Positions 27,491 to 35,409 of a stretch of DNA of 57,758 nt are shown here, piece by piece; the first letter of the stretch is position 1; every line of letters begins with the position of its first letter. The translations under genes and the position numbers were made by a program. The DNA lies in the NCBI GenBank assembly GCA_002337385.1, contig DDFY01000003.1, positions 1-57,758 on the forward strand, given 5' to 3'. The notes below the pieces were generated by a model. The model saw only the letters and a list, made by a program, of their open reading frames with translations. It did no database searches and was not told where the DNA came from. This stretch comes from Erythrobacter sp. UBA1916 (GTDB lineage: Bacteria; Pseudomonadota; Alphaproteobacteria; Sphingomonadales; Sphingomonadaceae).

Positions 27491-28269
27491 TCTTCAGAGC
27501 CCGTAAGAACTTCGGCGCGCTTGACACGCTGCCAATATTCCTCCTGCTGATCTAGCGAGAGACTGGTGAAATCAGCACCATCTGCGGCGGACATTGCTTC
27601 CATGGCCCGGAAACGGCGTTCGAATTTGGCGTTGGTCGCCTTGAGCGCCTGTTCGGGATCGACGCCATAGCGCCGCACCACATTCACCGCCGCAAACAGC
27701 ACGTCACCTGCCTCGAGCAGCCGTTCCTCATTTGTTTCAGCAGCATCGAGTTCGTCGAGTTCCTCGGCGAGGCTCTTCTTGGGGCCAGTGGTGTCTGGCC
27801 AGTCGAAGCCAACGCGGGCGGCCCGTTTTTGCAGCTTCTCCGCACGCATCAGCGCTGGAAGCGCGCGCGCCACACCGTCCAGCGCGCTGGTGGCGCCTTC
27901 AGACTGGCGCTCCGCTTCCTTGATGTCCTCCCAGCGGGCCTTGTCCATCGCGCCACCTTCGTCTCCGAAGATGTGCGGGTGGCGGGCTTCCATCTTGTCG
28001 GCGATAGCGCGGGCGACGTCATCGAAAGCGAAGTGACCGGCTTCCTCGGCCATGCGCGCGTGGAACACGACCTGGAACAGAAGATCGCCGAGTTCGCCGC
28101 GCAGTTCGTCCATCGCCTGGCGCTCGATCGCGTCGGCAACCTCGTAAGCTTCCTCGATCGTGTACGGCGCGATGGTTGCGAAGGTCTGGACCTTGTCCCA
28201 CTCGCAGCCACGTGCGGGATCACGCAGCGTGGCCATGATCGCAAGGAGGCGGGTGAGTTGGTCTGACAC
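27487..28269 (-). CDS. mazG: Nucleoside triphosphate pyrophosphohydrolase MazG
   Basis: 260 residues with two MazG domains as in E. coli MazG. Domain 1: GCEWDKVQTFATIAPYTIEE, then DELRGELGDLLFQVVFHA with the metal-binding ExxE and ExxD residues. Domain 2: SLAEELDELDAAETNEERLL and AGDVLFAAVNVVRRYGVDPE. It hydrolyses dNTPs/NTPs to NMPs, clearing aberrant nucleotides. Transcription comes from the AT-rich region upstream (28270-28346) or by read-through from the small membrane gene on the same strand. It is convergent with hflX. Confidence 0.95.
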   Translation of the reverse strand: MSDQLTRLLAIMATLRDPARGCEWDKVQTFATIAPYTIEEAYEVADAIERQAMDELRGELGDLLFQVVFHARMAEEAGHFAFDDVARAIADKMEARHPHIFGDEGGAMDKARWEDIKEAERQSEGATSALDGVARALPALMRAEKLQKRAARVGFDWPDTTGPKKSLAEELDELDAAETNEERLLEAGDVLFAAVNVVRRYGVDPEQALKATNAKFERRFRAMEAMSAADGADFTSLSLDQQEEYWQRVKRAEVLTGSED

Positions 28270-28298
28270 GGGCCCTCTTCCTGATAACCTATAGACTG

Positions 28299-28312
28299 AT
28301 AATATATATTAT
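28299..28312. promoter_or_regulatory. AT-only palindrome upstream of mazG
   Basis: A perfect 14-base palindrome of A and T only (ATAATATATATTAT) lies 30 bases before the mazG start, inside the most AT-rich stretch of the region (28281-28330). It contains TATATT/TATAAT-like words on either strand, so it probably holds the mazG -10 box. Its symmetry could also suit a dimeric regulator. Function is inferred from position only. Confidence 0.35.
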
Positions 28313-28346
28313 GTTAAATATTGAGTACTACTGGACAGACATCTGG

Positions 28347-28514
28347 TTAGCTGATGGCCCTGAAGATGAGCGCTGCGACCCCAAAAATGACCAGCCACAC
28401 CAGTGCCATCACCAGCGTCTTGCTGCCGCTCACGCGCCAGCTGCGATAGCCGCTCACCACCAGCGCCAGCCAACCGACCAGCAAGACAATCTGGAGAATG
28501 CTTCCTTCGTTCAT
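28347..28514 (-). CDS. 55-residue membrane protein, unknown function
   Basis: Reading the minus strand from ATG 28514 gives 55 codons and a TAA at 28347: MNEGSILQIVLLVGWLALVV, a basic loop SGYRSWRVSGSK, then TLVMALVWLVIFGVAALIFR. Two membrane helices are joined by a positively charged loop, so both ends should face the periplasm. The ATG overlaps the stop of the upstream metallo-hydrolase gene (ATGA), the same coupling seen throughout this operon, which strongly supports it as a real gene. No named family is recognised. Confidence 0.75.
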   Translation of the reverse strand: MNEGSILQIVLLVGWLALVVSGYRSWRVSGSKTLVMALVWLVIFGVAALIFRAIS

Positions 28515-29278
28515 GCTACCAGCTCAAGCCCATCGAACCCGACCAGCACGCCGGCTGGAACCTCGGCGCACAGGCTCTGGTAGTCCATGCTGAAATCGAG
28601 ATGCGTCAGGATCGTTTTGCCAGCGCCGATACGCTTGCCCAGATCAATCGCCATATCGAGATGACAATGCGTGGGATGCGGCGTGCGGCGCAGGCAATCG
28701 CAAACCAGAAGATCCGCGCCCGCGAATAGCGCCATCATCTCATCCGTAACTTCGCTGAAGTCTGTTGCATAAACGATTGATTTTCCGTCCGCATCGAAGC
28801 GGTATCCGGTACTCATCGTCGGCCCGTGCGGCATTTCTACCGAGCCGACCTTGAAGCCGGCATGGATGCGCAGATTATCGAGCGTATTCAGTTCAACGAT
28901 GGTCGGATAGCCATACTGACCAGCAAACACATAATCGAACCGGCGGCGCAGCCTGCGGGCTGTTTCCTGCGATGCAAAACCCGGAATGGCAGCAGCGCGC
29001 CCGTAGCGCAGTGGGCGTAGATCATCGATACCGTGGCAGTGATCGGCATGATCATGCGTCCAGAACACGCCATCGAGCCGGTCGATGCCATTGGCAAGAA
29101 GCTGCTGGCGAAGGTCGGTCGAGGTGTCGACAAGCACGCGGGTGCCCTCCTCGCTTTCGACCACGATTGAGACCCGCGTGCGGCGGTTCTTCGGTTCAGC
29201 CGGGTCGCAATCGCCCCAGTTGTTGCCGACGCGCGGAACGCCGGTGGACGTGCCGGAACCGAGCATTATCAGCTTCAT
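28511..29278 (-). CDS. MBL-fold metallo-hydrolase (PhnP-like)
   Basis: 255 residues of metallo-beta-lactamase fold. The start is MKLIMLGSGTSTGVPRVG, with the GTSTGVP signature of the PhnP/RNase Z-like branch. Metal ligands are in THDHADHCHGIDDL (HxHxDH), a later His in VEMPHGPTMS, YATDFSE and ILTHLDF. PhnP cleaves cyclic phosphodiesters, but in sphingomonads and other alphaproteobacteria this gene stands in the tatD-metG cluster away from phosphonate genes, so the natural substrate is not known. It overlaps tatD upstream and the 55-residue membrane gene downstream by four bases each. Confidence 0.88.
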   Translation of the reverse strand: MKLIMLGSGTSTGVPRVGNNWGDCDPAEPKNRRTRVSIVVESEEGTRVLVDTSTDLRQQLLANGIDRLDGVFWTHDHADHCHGIDDLRPLRYGRAAAIPGFASQETARRLRRRFDYVFAGQYGYPTIVELNTLDNLRIHAGFKVGSVEMPHGPTMSTGYRFDADGKSIVYATDFSEVTDEMMALFAGADLLVCDCLRRTPHPTHCHLDMAIDLGKRIGAGKTILTHLDFSMDYQSLCAEVPAGVLVGFDGLELVA

Positions 29279-30069
29279 GGGGCGGCCTTGGAAAACAGCC
29301 GGAAGAAGTTGGCGCTGGTGGTAGCCGCGAGATCGGCCACATCTTCGCCGCGCAGATCGGCCACGAACTTCGCAGTGTCGCGCACATAGCCCGGCTCACA
29401 CGGCTTGCCGCGATGCGGGACCGGCGCGAGGAACGGGCTGTCGGTCTCAACCAGCAGCCGGTCCTGCGGAATTTCCTTCGCGAATTCCTGCAGATCGGCG
29501 GCATTCTTGAACGTCACGATACCTGAGATCGAGATGGTCAGACCAAGCTCAAGCACCTTGCGGCCAAACGCGGGCGAGGCGGTGAAACAGTGGATCAGCG
29601 CGGGGAAGGTCCCCTGCCCCATTTCCTCGGTCAGGATCGCGGCGGTGTCGTCATCGGCATCGCGGGTGTGGATCACCAGCGGCAGGCCAGTTTCACGCGC
29701 CACGCCGATGTGCATCCGGAACAGCGCCTGCTGCACTTCGCGGTCCGACTTGTCGTAATAGTAGTCGAGCCCGCTTTCCCCGATCCCGATCACACGCGGA
29801 TGCCGTGTCGCTTCGAGCAGAACCTCACGTCCGAGGTCGGCATGCTGATCGGCCTCATGCGGGTGAATGCCGACCGTGGCCCAGACATCGCTCTCGCGCT
29901 CGGCGGTTGCGACCACGTCCTGCCATTCGCTCTGGCGGGTGGAGATGTTGAGGAAACCGGCAATGCCCGCCGCACGGGCGCGCTCCAGCACTTCCCCCTG
30001 TTTCTCAACCAAGCCTTTGTAATTCAGATGGCAATGGCTGTCGATCAGAGTGGCGGGCGCAAGGCTCAC
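29275..30069 (-). CDS. tatD: TatD-family DNase
   Basis: 264 residues, a TIM-barrel metal-dependent hydrolase: LIDSHCHLNYKG with the first two His ligands, GESGLDYYY with the bridging Glu/Asp, PLVIHTRDAD, LIHCFTAS and the final LVETDSPFLAPVPHRG. It belongs to the YcfH/TatD branch, which has 3'-5' exonuclease activity. In many bacteria it follows metG and holB-tmk as here. Overlaps of four bases exist with metG and the MBL-fold gene. Confidence 0.93.
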   Translation of the reverse strand: MSLAPATLIDSHCHLNYKGLVEKQGEVLERARAAGIAGFLNISTRQSEWQDVVATAERESDVWATVGIHPHEADQHADLGREVLLEATRHPRVIGIGESGLDYYYDKSDREVQQALFRMHIGVARETGLPLVIHTRDADDDTAAILTEEMGQGTFPALIHCFTASPAFGRKVLELGLTISISGIVTFKNAADLQEFAKEIPQDRLLVETDSPFLAPVPHRGKPCEPGYVRDTAKFVADLRGEDVADLAATTSANFFRLFSKAAP

Positions 30070-31634
30070 GCTTCGGCATCCTCGACCTGCGGCATGTCCA
30101 GGCGCGGGAACTGCCCTTCGGGCTTGGCGAGGCGGAAGTCACTGCCAGCCAGCGGCGCATACCAATCGGACTGGATCGCTGCGAAGGTACGCAGGTCTTC
30201 GCCCACACCCATCGCATCGAGCAAACGGCCCATTGATCCGGGCATGACCGGAACCACGGCCACCGCCAGCTGCGCAATGCAGCGATAGAGCACGGCCAGA
30301 ACAGTCTCCATGCGGGCGAAGTCGGTCTTCTTCAGCGCCCACGGAGCCTCGGAGTCGATATAGGCGTTGCAGGCGAAAACTGCGCCCATCCACGCCTCAA
30401 GCGCCTGCGAGAAGGCAAGATCAGTGTAGTACGCGGGCATTTCCTCGCCCACCACGCGCGCGACGTGAGCCAGCAGAGCTTCGTCCGCCTCGCTGAGACC
30501 GTTGACCGGCGGCAGTGCGCCATCGCAGTTCTTGAACACTTGGCTCAACGTGCGCTGGGCAAGATTGCCGAAGCTGTTCGCCAGCTCCGAATTGTTGCGG
30601 CTGACAATCGCCTCACGCGACCAGCCACCGTCCTGCCCGAAGCTGAATTCGCGCAGCAGGAAATAGCGCAAGGTGTCCACGCCATAGAGATCGGCCAGCT
30701 CGCCCGGATCGGTGACGTTGCCAAGCGACTTCGATTCCTTCACCCCGCGGTTGAGCAGGAAGCCATGGGCGAAAACCTGCTTGGGCAAGGCAACGCCGGC
30801 GCTCATCAGGAAGGCGGGCCAGTAGACCGTGTGGAAGCGCGTGATGTCCTTGCCGATCAGGTGCAGATCGGCGGGCCAGAACTTCGCAAAGTCTTCGCAA
30901 TCATCGGGATAGCCGACACCCGTGAGATAGTTTGTGAGCGCATCGACCCACACGTACATCACGTGCTCGTCGGAACCTGGCACCTTCACGCCCCAGTCGA
31001 AGCTGGTGCGGCTGATGGAGAGATCGCGCAGTCCGCCTTCGACGAACCGCATGATCTCGTTGCGGCGGCTTTCCGGGCGGATGAAGTCCGGCTGTTCCTC
31101 GTAAAGCGCCAGCAGCTTGTCGCCATAGGCCGAAAGCTTGAAGAACCAGCTTTCCTCGACCGTCCACTCGACCGGAGTGCCCTGCGGCGAGAGTTTCTCC
31201 CCGCCCTCGCCTTCGGTCAGTTCGCTTTCGTCGTAATAGGCTTCGTCGCGGACCGAATACCAACCCTCGTAGCGGTCGAGATAGAGGTCGCCATTGGCCT
31301 CCATCGCCTGCCAGATCGCCTGGCTGGCGCGGTGGTGATCGGGCTCGGTCGTGCGGATGAAACGATCATACGAAATGTCAAGTCTATCAAACAGGCTACG
31401 GAAATATCCTGACATTTCGTCAGCAAGTTCGCGCGGGGTCTGCCCCAGATCGCGCGCCTTCTGCGCCATCTTGAGGCCATGCTCGTCGGTGCCGGTCTGG
31501 AACCGGACCTCGCGCCCCATCTGGCGGTGAAAGCGGGCCAAAACGTCGGCAGCGATTGTCTCATAGGCATGGCCGATATGCGGCTTGCCATTGGGATAGT
31601 GAATCGCGGTGGTGAGATAAAAGGGATCAGGCAT
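30066..31634 (-). CDS. metG: Methionyl-tRNA synthetase
   Basis: 522 residues, class I synthetase of the short type without a C-terminal tRNA-binding domain. HIGH is present as PHIGHAYE near residue 18. The usual KMSKS reads KESKS in GVKESKSLGNVTDPG. The zinc knuckle seen in E. coli MetRS is absent, as in the MetG2 branch (FQTGTDEHGLKMAQKA). It charges initiator and elongator tRNA-Met. It overlaps holB (8 bases) and tatD (4 bases), so the chain from tmk on is very likely one transcript. Confidence 0.96.
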   Translation of the reverse strand: MPDPFYLTTAIHYPNGKPHIGHAYETIAADVLARFHRQMGREVRFQTGTDEHGLKMAQKARDLGQTPRELADEMSGYFRSLFDRLDISYDRFIRTTEPDHHRASQAIWQAMEANGDLYLDRYEGWYSVRDEAYYDESELTEGEGGEKLSPQGTPVEWTVEESWFFKLSAYGDKLLALYEEQPDFIRPESRRNEIMRFVEGGLRDLSISRTSFDWGVKVPGSDEHVMYVWVDALTNYLTGVGYPDDCEDFAKFWPADLHLIGKDITRFHTVYWPAFLMSAGVALPKQVFAHGFLLNRGVKESKSLGNVTDPGELADLYGVDTLRYFLLREFSFGQDGGWSREAIVSRNNSELANSFGNLAQRTLSQVFKNCDGALPPVNGLSEADEALLAHVARVVGEEMPAYYTDLAFSQALEAWMGAVFACNAYIDSEAPWALKKTDFARMETVLAVLYRCIAQLAVAVVPVMPGSMGRLLDAMGVGEDLRTFAAIQSDWYAPLAGSDFRLAKPEGQFPRLDMPQVEDAEA

Positions 31635-32589
31635 TGGCCGATGCTCTAGAAGCGGCGAACTGGCTGAGCAAGGTGCCGATCTCCATTACCAGCAGGCCGG
31701 GGTCAAAATTGTAGGTCGGCACCTCGCCTGCCAGTCGCACCAGCTCGCCGTGGGCCTCCACCAGCGCGGGGATTTCTGCCCGGCTCACATGGTGCATATG
31801 TTCGGCGACGACCGCACGCGCCAGCTCGATTGCGGCGAGTTGGCGTTGCCGGTCGGGCCGTGCGCCCATCGCCGTCGCAAGTTTGCCGCGCAGGGAGAAA
31901 TCGCGGTCACCCTCGGCAAGGATGCGCTGCATCAATTGGTGAATGGTGCCAAGGTTCAGCTCGACGAAATCAATCGCCACACCCGGCGAGCCACCCGCTG
32001 CAGCGATGGCGGCGGCGCGCATGGCGGCATCGGCCTGCGGCGCCTCGCGGGCAAGCACGGCCTCCATGTCCTCCGGTCCAACTTCAGGAAAGCGCAGCAC
32101 CCGGCAGCGCGAACGGATCGTCGGCAGAAGACGGCTAAGGCGGTGCGCTACGAGCAGGAAGAACGTGCCAACGGGCGGCTCCTCGAGGCTCTTGAGCAAA
32201 GCGTTGGCCGTTGGCGCTTCCATGTCGTCGGCCGGATCGATGATGACAGCGCGGCGGCCGCCCATGCTGGGCCGGGTGGTGAGCCGGTGTTGCAAGGCGC
32301 GAATTTGGTCGATCTTGATGTTGCGCGCCAGCTCAAAGGGTTTGCCGTCGGCCTTCTTGCGCGCTTCCTTGTCGTCTTTGGGCGGATGGGTGACGTAAAG
32401 CACATCGGGATGCTCACCAGCGGGCTGCGACACGCCCGGCTCTGCCACCAGCTCGCGCGCGGCGGCCAGCGCAAAGGCCGACTTGCCGACCCCGCGACGA
32501 CCCGCCAGTATCCACCCGTGGTGCATACGGCTGCCCGATAGCGCGCGGCGCCATTCGGCCCATGCCTCTTCGTGGCCGATATAGCTCAT
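31627..32589 (-). CDS. holB: DNA polymerase III delta-prime subunit
   Basis: 320 residues, an AAA+ clamp-loader subunit: Walker A GRRGVGKSAFAL, the sensor/Walker B region RRAVIIDPADDMEAPTANAL, LLKSLEEPP (the SRC-neighbour stretch) and SRCRVLRF. The four-cysteine zinc module of E. coli delta-prime is missing, as is usual in alphaproteobacteria. It works in the clamp-loader complex that places the beta clamp. It overlaps tmk and metG on the same strand. Confidence 0.93.
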   Translation of the reverse strand: MSYIGHEEAWAEWRRALSGSRMHHGWILAGRRGVGKSAFALAAARELVAEPGVSQPAGEHPDVLYVTHPPKDDKEARKKADGKPFELARNIKIDQIRALQHRLTTRPSMGGRRAVIIDPADDMEAPTANALLKSLEEPPVGTFFLLVAHRLSRLLPTIRSRCRVLRFPEVGPEDMEAVLAREAPQADAAMRAAAIAAAGGSPGVAIDFVELNLGTIHQLMQRILAEGDRDFSLRGKLATAMGARPDRQRQLAAIELARAVVAEHMHHVSRAEIPALVEAHGELVRLAGEVPTYNFDPGLLVMEIGTLLSQFAASRASANA

Positions 32590-33206
32590 GCCAGCGCCTC
32601 GACGGCGGCCATAATCCGCGCGTGAACCTCGTCGGGCGCGCCCGTCGCCTCAATCACGCGGAATCGCTCCGGCTCCATGGCTGCGAGCGCGGCAAAGCGG
32701 CCAGCCACCGCCCGGTGATAGTCCGCCGGACGCCCGCCAATCCGGTCGCTGCTGTCGCCATCGCGCGCGGCGAGGCGGCCGGCCACCTGCTCGGGCGCGG
32801 CGCTCAGCAGCAAGGTCAGATCCGGCAAAAGGCCGCGCGAGCCGATGGCGTGGAGAGTGCAGATATCCGTGTCGGTCAGCCCCCCTTCCCCGCCTTGATA
32901 GGCACGGGTCGAATCGAGAAAGCGATCGCACACCACCCACCTGCCCGCAGCCAGCGCAGGCTCAATTGCTTGCGCGACATGGTCCGCCCGCGCAGCCGCA
33001 AACAGAAGGGTCTCGCTGGCGGGGCCGAAATGTTGTGCGGGGTCGAGCAACAGCGCACGGATTGCCTCGGCACCGGGCGTCCCACCCGGCTCGCGCGTAA
33101 GCAGCGGATTACGCCCCGCGGCCTCCAGTGCGGCCACAAGCATGCTGGCTTGAGTCGACTTGCCGACCCCTTCCCCGCCCTCCAGCGTGATAAAGCGCCC
33201 GCGCAT
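32586..33206 (-). CDS. tmk: Thymidylate kinase
   Basis: 206 residues from ATG 33206, where the family N-terminus begins; the long upstream extension merely shadows the dac gene. P-loop EGGEGVGKST, DR motif VVCDRFLDST, and TREPGGTPGAEAIR are all present. The lid holds SSDRIGGRPADYHR. It converts dTMP to dTDP. The ATG overlaps the stop of the upstream carboxypeptidase gene (TGATG), and the end overlaps holB. Confidence 0.96.
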   Translation of the reverse strand: MRGRFITLEGGEGVGKSTQASMLVAALEAAGRNPLLTREPGGTPGAEAIRALLLDPAQHFGPASETLLFAAARADHVAQAIEPALAAGRWVVCDRFLDSTRAYQGGEGGLTDTDICTLHAIGSRGLLPDLTLLLSAAPEQVAGRLAARDGDSSDRIGGRPADYHRAVAGRFAALAAMEPERFRVIEATGAPDEVHARIMAAVEALA

Positions 33207-34372
33207 CAGCCGAACCACTTTGCAAAAGCATTGCCGATGCGGCGAAACAGGCCGGCCTTCGCCACGTCTTCGGTCGCCACCAGCGGCGCGTCGAGCACGA
33301 CCGTTCCGCTGGCATCCTGCAATTGCAGCCGTGCAATCGGATCGCCCTTCGCAATCGGGGCCTGTACCGGACCACGATAGGAAATCGCGAGGTGCATGGT
33401 GCTTTCGGGATCGGCAGGAAGCGCCGCGGCAAAGTCGCCATCCAGGGCAAGGCCGACAGACTTCACGATGCCATCCTGCACCTGTGCGCTGCCCAACTCC
33501 GCTCCCGCCGCGAACAGGCGGGTAGGAGCAAAGTCGCGAAAGCCCCATTCAATCAGGTTGCGCCCGGTTTGATCGCGCATACGCCCGGTCGGGGCGCCTG
33601 CCAGAACAACGACCAACCGGCGTCCGCCACGCTCAGCCGTGCCGAGCAAGGTGTACCCGGCTTCGGAGGTGAAGCCGGTCTTGAGGCCGTCCCCGCCATC
33701 CACCTGCCCGGTGATCGGATCATGGTTCGCCTGCGTAATGTCCCCCCAGGTCAGCCGCCGGTGACCAAAAAAGCGATGGAAGAGCCCCGGATAGTCCTGC
33801 GTGACCGCCCGGCCCAGTTTCACCAGATCCTCGGCAGTGGTGTAGGTCTTGCCGCCATCGGGATAGCCGTTCGGCGAGCCAAAGTGGCTGTCGGTCATGC
33901 CGAGCGCGGTGGCGTTCTCGTTCATCAGATCAAGCCATGCGCCGGTCGATCCGGTGGCAGCTTCGGCCAGCGCCATGCTGGCGTCGTTGCCCGATACGGT
34001 TGTGATCCCGAGCAACAACTGGCCGATAGTCGGCCGCTGCCCCGCGCGCAGGAACATGTTCGAACCCTCGGCATACCATTCGTCTTCCAGACCCTGGGTA
34101 TAGAGGAAGTGCCGGTCGAGCTTTAGCTTGCCCTCACCCACCAGCTTGAAGGCGGTATAGGCGGTCATCACCTTGGTCACCGAAGCAGGTACGAAGCGCC
34201 GCGCCGGCTCGCGCGCATAGAGCTGCTGGCCAGTCGAGAGATCGACCAGCAAGGCAACCGGAATCGCGTCCGGCACAGGCGCCGGAGTGGTGGGAACGGC
34301 ATAGGCAGGCGCAGCCAGCGAAACGCCGACTGCAAGGACAACAAGCCAAGCCTTAACTCTTTTCACGCCCAC
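33206..34372 (-). CDS. dacC: D-alanyl-D-alanine carboxypeptidase (PBP5/6 type)
   Basis: 388 residues: a signal peptide (VKAWLVVLAVGVSLAAPAYA), then a serine DD-peptidase domain with SVTK (in VPASVTKVM), SGND (TVSGNDASMA) and KTG (DGLKTGFTSEA), followed by the beta-rich PBP5 C-terminal domain (VQAPIAKGDPIARLQL) and an amphipathic C-terminal helix (AGLFRRIGNAFAKWF) for membrane binding. It trims pentapeptide stems in the periplasm. The start is a GTG at 34372; a second GTG six bases on is equally possible. The exact paralogue name (dacA, dacC or dacF) is uncertain. Confidence 0.92.
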   Translation of the reverse strand: MGVKRVKAWLVVLAVGVSLAAPAYAVPTTPAPVPDAIPVALLVDLSTGQQLYAREPARRFVPASVTKVMTAYTAFKLVGEGKLKLDRHFLYTQGLEDEWYAEGSNMFLRAGQRPTIGQLLLGITTVSGNDASMALAEAATGSTGAWLDLMNENATALGMTDSHFGSPNGYPDGGKTYTTAEDLVKLGRAVTQDYPGLFHRFFGHRRLTWGDITQANHDPITGQVDGGDGLKTGFTSEAGYTLLGTAERGGRRLVVVLAGAPTGRMRDQTGRNLIEWGFRDFAPTRLFAAGAELGSAQVQDGIVKSVGLALDGDFAAALPADPESTMHLAISYRGPVQAPIAKGDPIARLQLQDASGTVVLDAPLVATEDVAKAGLFRRIGNAFAKWFG

Positions 34373-34410
34373 TCCGCATTGCGTGGCGGCGGACGCGCGT
34401 TGGTCGCCGC

Positions 34411-35409
34411 TCAGTCGTTGGTGAAGATTCGTGCGTCGCTATAGCCCGCAGCCCGCACCTTGGCGAGCGAGGCCTCGGCTTCTGCACGGGTTGCGAAGGG
34501 ACCGGTGCGAACGCGGTAGTAGCGGCCCGACTGCGAGACCGTTCCCTCAAGTGTGCTGGCGGCCCGCTTGGCATTGTCCGGATTGGAGAACGCCGCAGCC
34601 TGCACGACGAACCCGCCGGTTGCCGGCGGGGCAGGAGCGGCGACGTCTGCCTCAGGCTCGCTCGGTTCGGCGGCAGGTGCTTCGGGCTCGCTCGCCACGA
34701 CGGAAGGTACTTCAGGCTCGCTCGGCGTGGAAACCACGTCTTCGGGTTTGGACGCGGCGAGCACCACAGGCTCCGCTTCAAGACTGGACGGCGCGGGCTG
34801 TTCCTCGCCCGCCAGCGGTGCTGCGCTTTCACTGACCGGAGCAGCAGGAAGCTGCCGCTTCAGCACATTGACGAGCGCCATGGGTGTATCCATCCGCAGC
34901 GGCGCCTCTTCGCCCGCACGGAGCGCTGCACGCTGATCCTCGGGCGGATTAACCCGGCGCACGCGCACGGGCGTATCCTCGTTCGCCCCCAGCTGCGCCA
35001 TGGCGGCTGGTGAAAGCGCCAGCAGGTCGGTAGAATCCATCGGTCCGCGCTGTTCCACGCGGGCAAGGATCGTGCGACCGGAGTCAAGCGAGGTAACCTC
35101 CACGTAGCTCGGCACGGGCAAGGTATGATGCGCGGCGGTTATGCCTTCCGTGCCGGCGGGCGCGGCGAGGTAGCCAACCTCATCATAATTGAGCGTGTCG
35201 CTGGGCGTGAAGGTGGTGCCGTCGATGGTATAAGGCTCTCCCACCAGCACCGGATAGTCGGCTTGCGGCCCATTGGCCAACGCACCGGGCGTCGCCGCAA
35301 CGGGGCCAGCGCCTCCGGAAATAGTGGAGCACCCCGCCAATATGGCCAGGCCTGATACGGCGCTCAGCACCGTCAGCAGGCGGGCACGCCTCTCATTGAA
35401 TAATCTCAT
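34411..35409 (-). CDS. RlpA-like SPOR-domain lipoprotein, degenerate active site
   Basis: 332 residues. A lipobox ILAGC (Cys27) follows the signal sequence. The middle resembles the RlpA double-psi barrel (NYDEVGYLAAPAGT, GITAAHHTLPVPSYVEVTSL, GRTILARVEQRGPM) and the C-terminal 75 residues are a SPOR domain (GGFVVQAAAFSN, YYRVRTGPFATRAEAEASLAK) that binds denuded glycan at the septum. An Ala/Glu/Pro-rich linker joins them. In active RlpA the last motif is NDRGP; here Gln120 replaces the catalytic Asp, and the usual ASWYG...TANGE stretch is shortened. It may be a structural, non-catalytic septal lipoprotein. It overlaps the lytic transglycosylase gene by 17 bases. Confidence 0.85.
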   Translation of the reverse strand: MRLFNERRARLLTVLSAVSGLAILAGCSTISGGAGPVAATPGALANGPQADYPVLVGEPYTIDGTTFTPSDTLNYDEVGYLAAPAGTEGITAAHHTLPVPSYVEVTSLDSGRTILARVEQRGPMDSTDLLALSPAAMAQLGANEDTPVRVRRVNPPEDQRAALRAGEEAPLRMDTPMALVNVLKRQLPAAPVSESAAPLAGEEQPAPSSLEAEPVVLAASKPEDVVSTPSEPEVPSVVASEPEAPAAEPSEPEADVAAPAPPATGGFVVQAAAFSNPDNAKRAASTLEGTVSQSGRYYRVRTGPFATRAEAEASLAKVRAAGYSDARIFTND

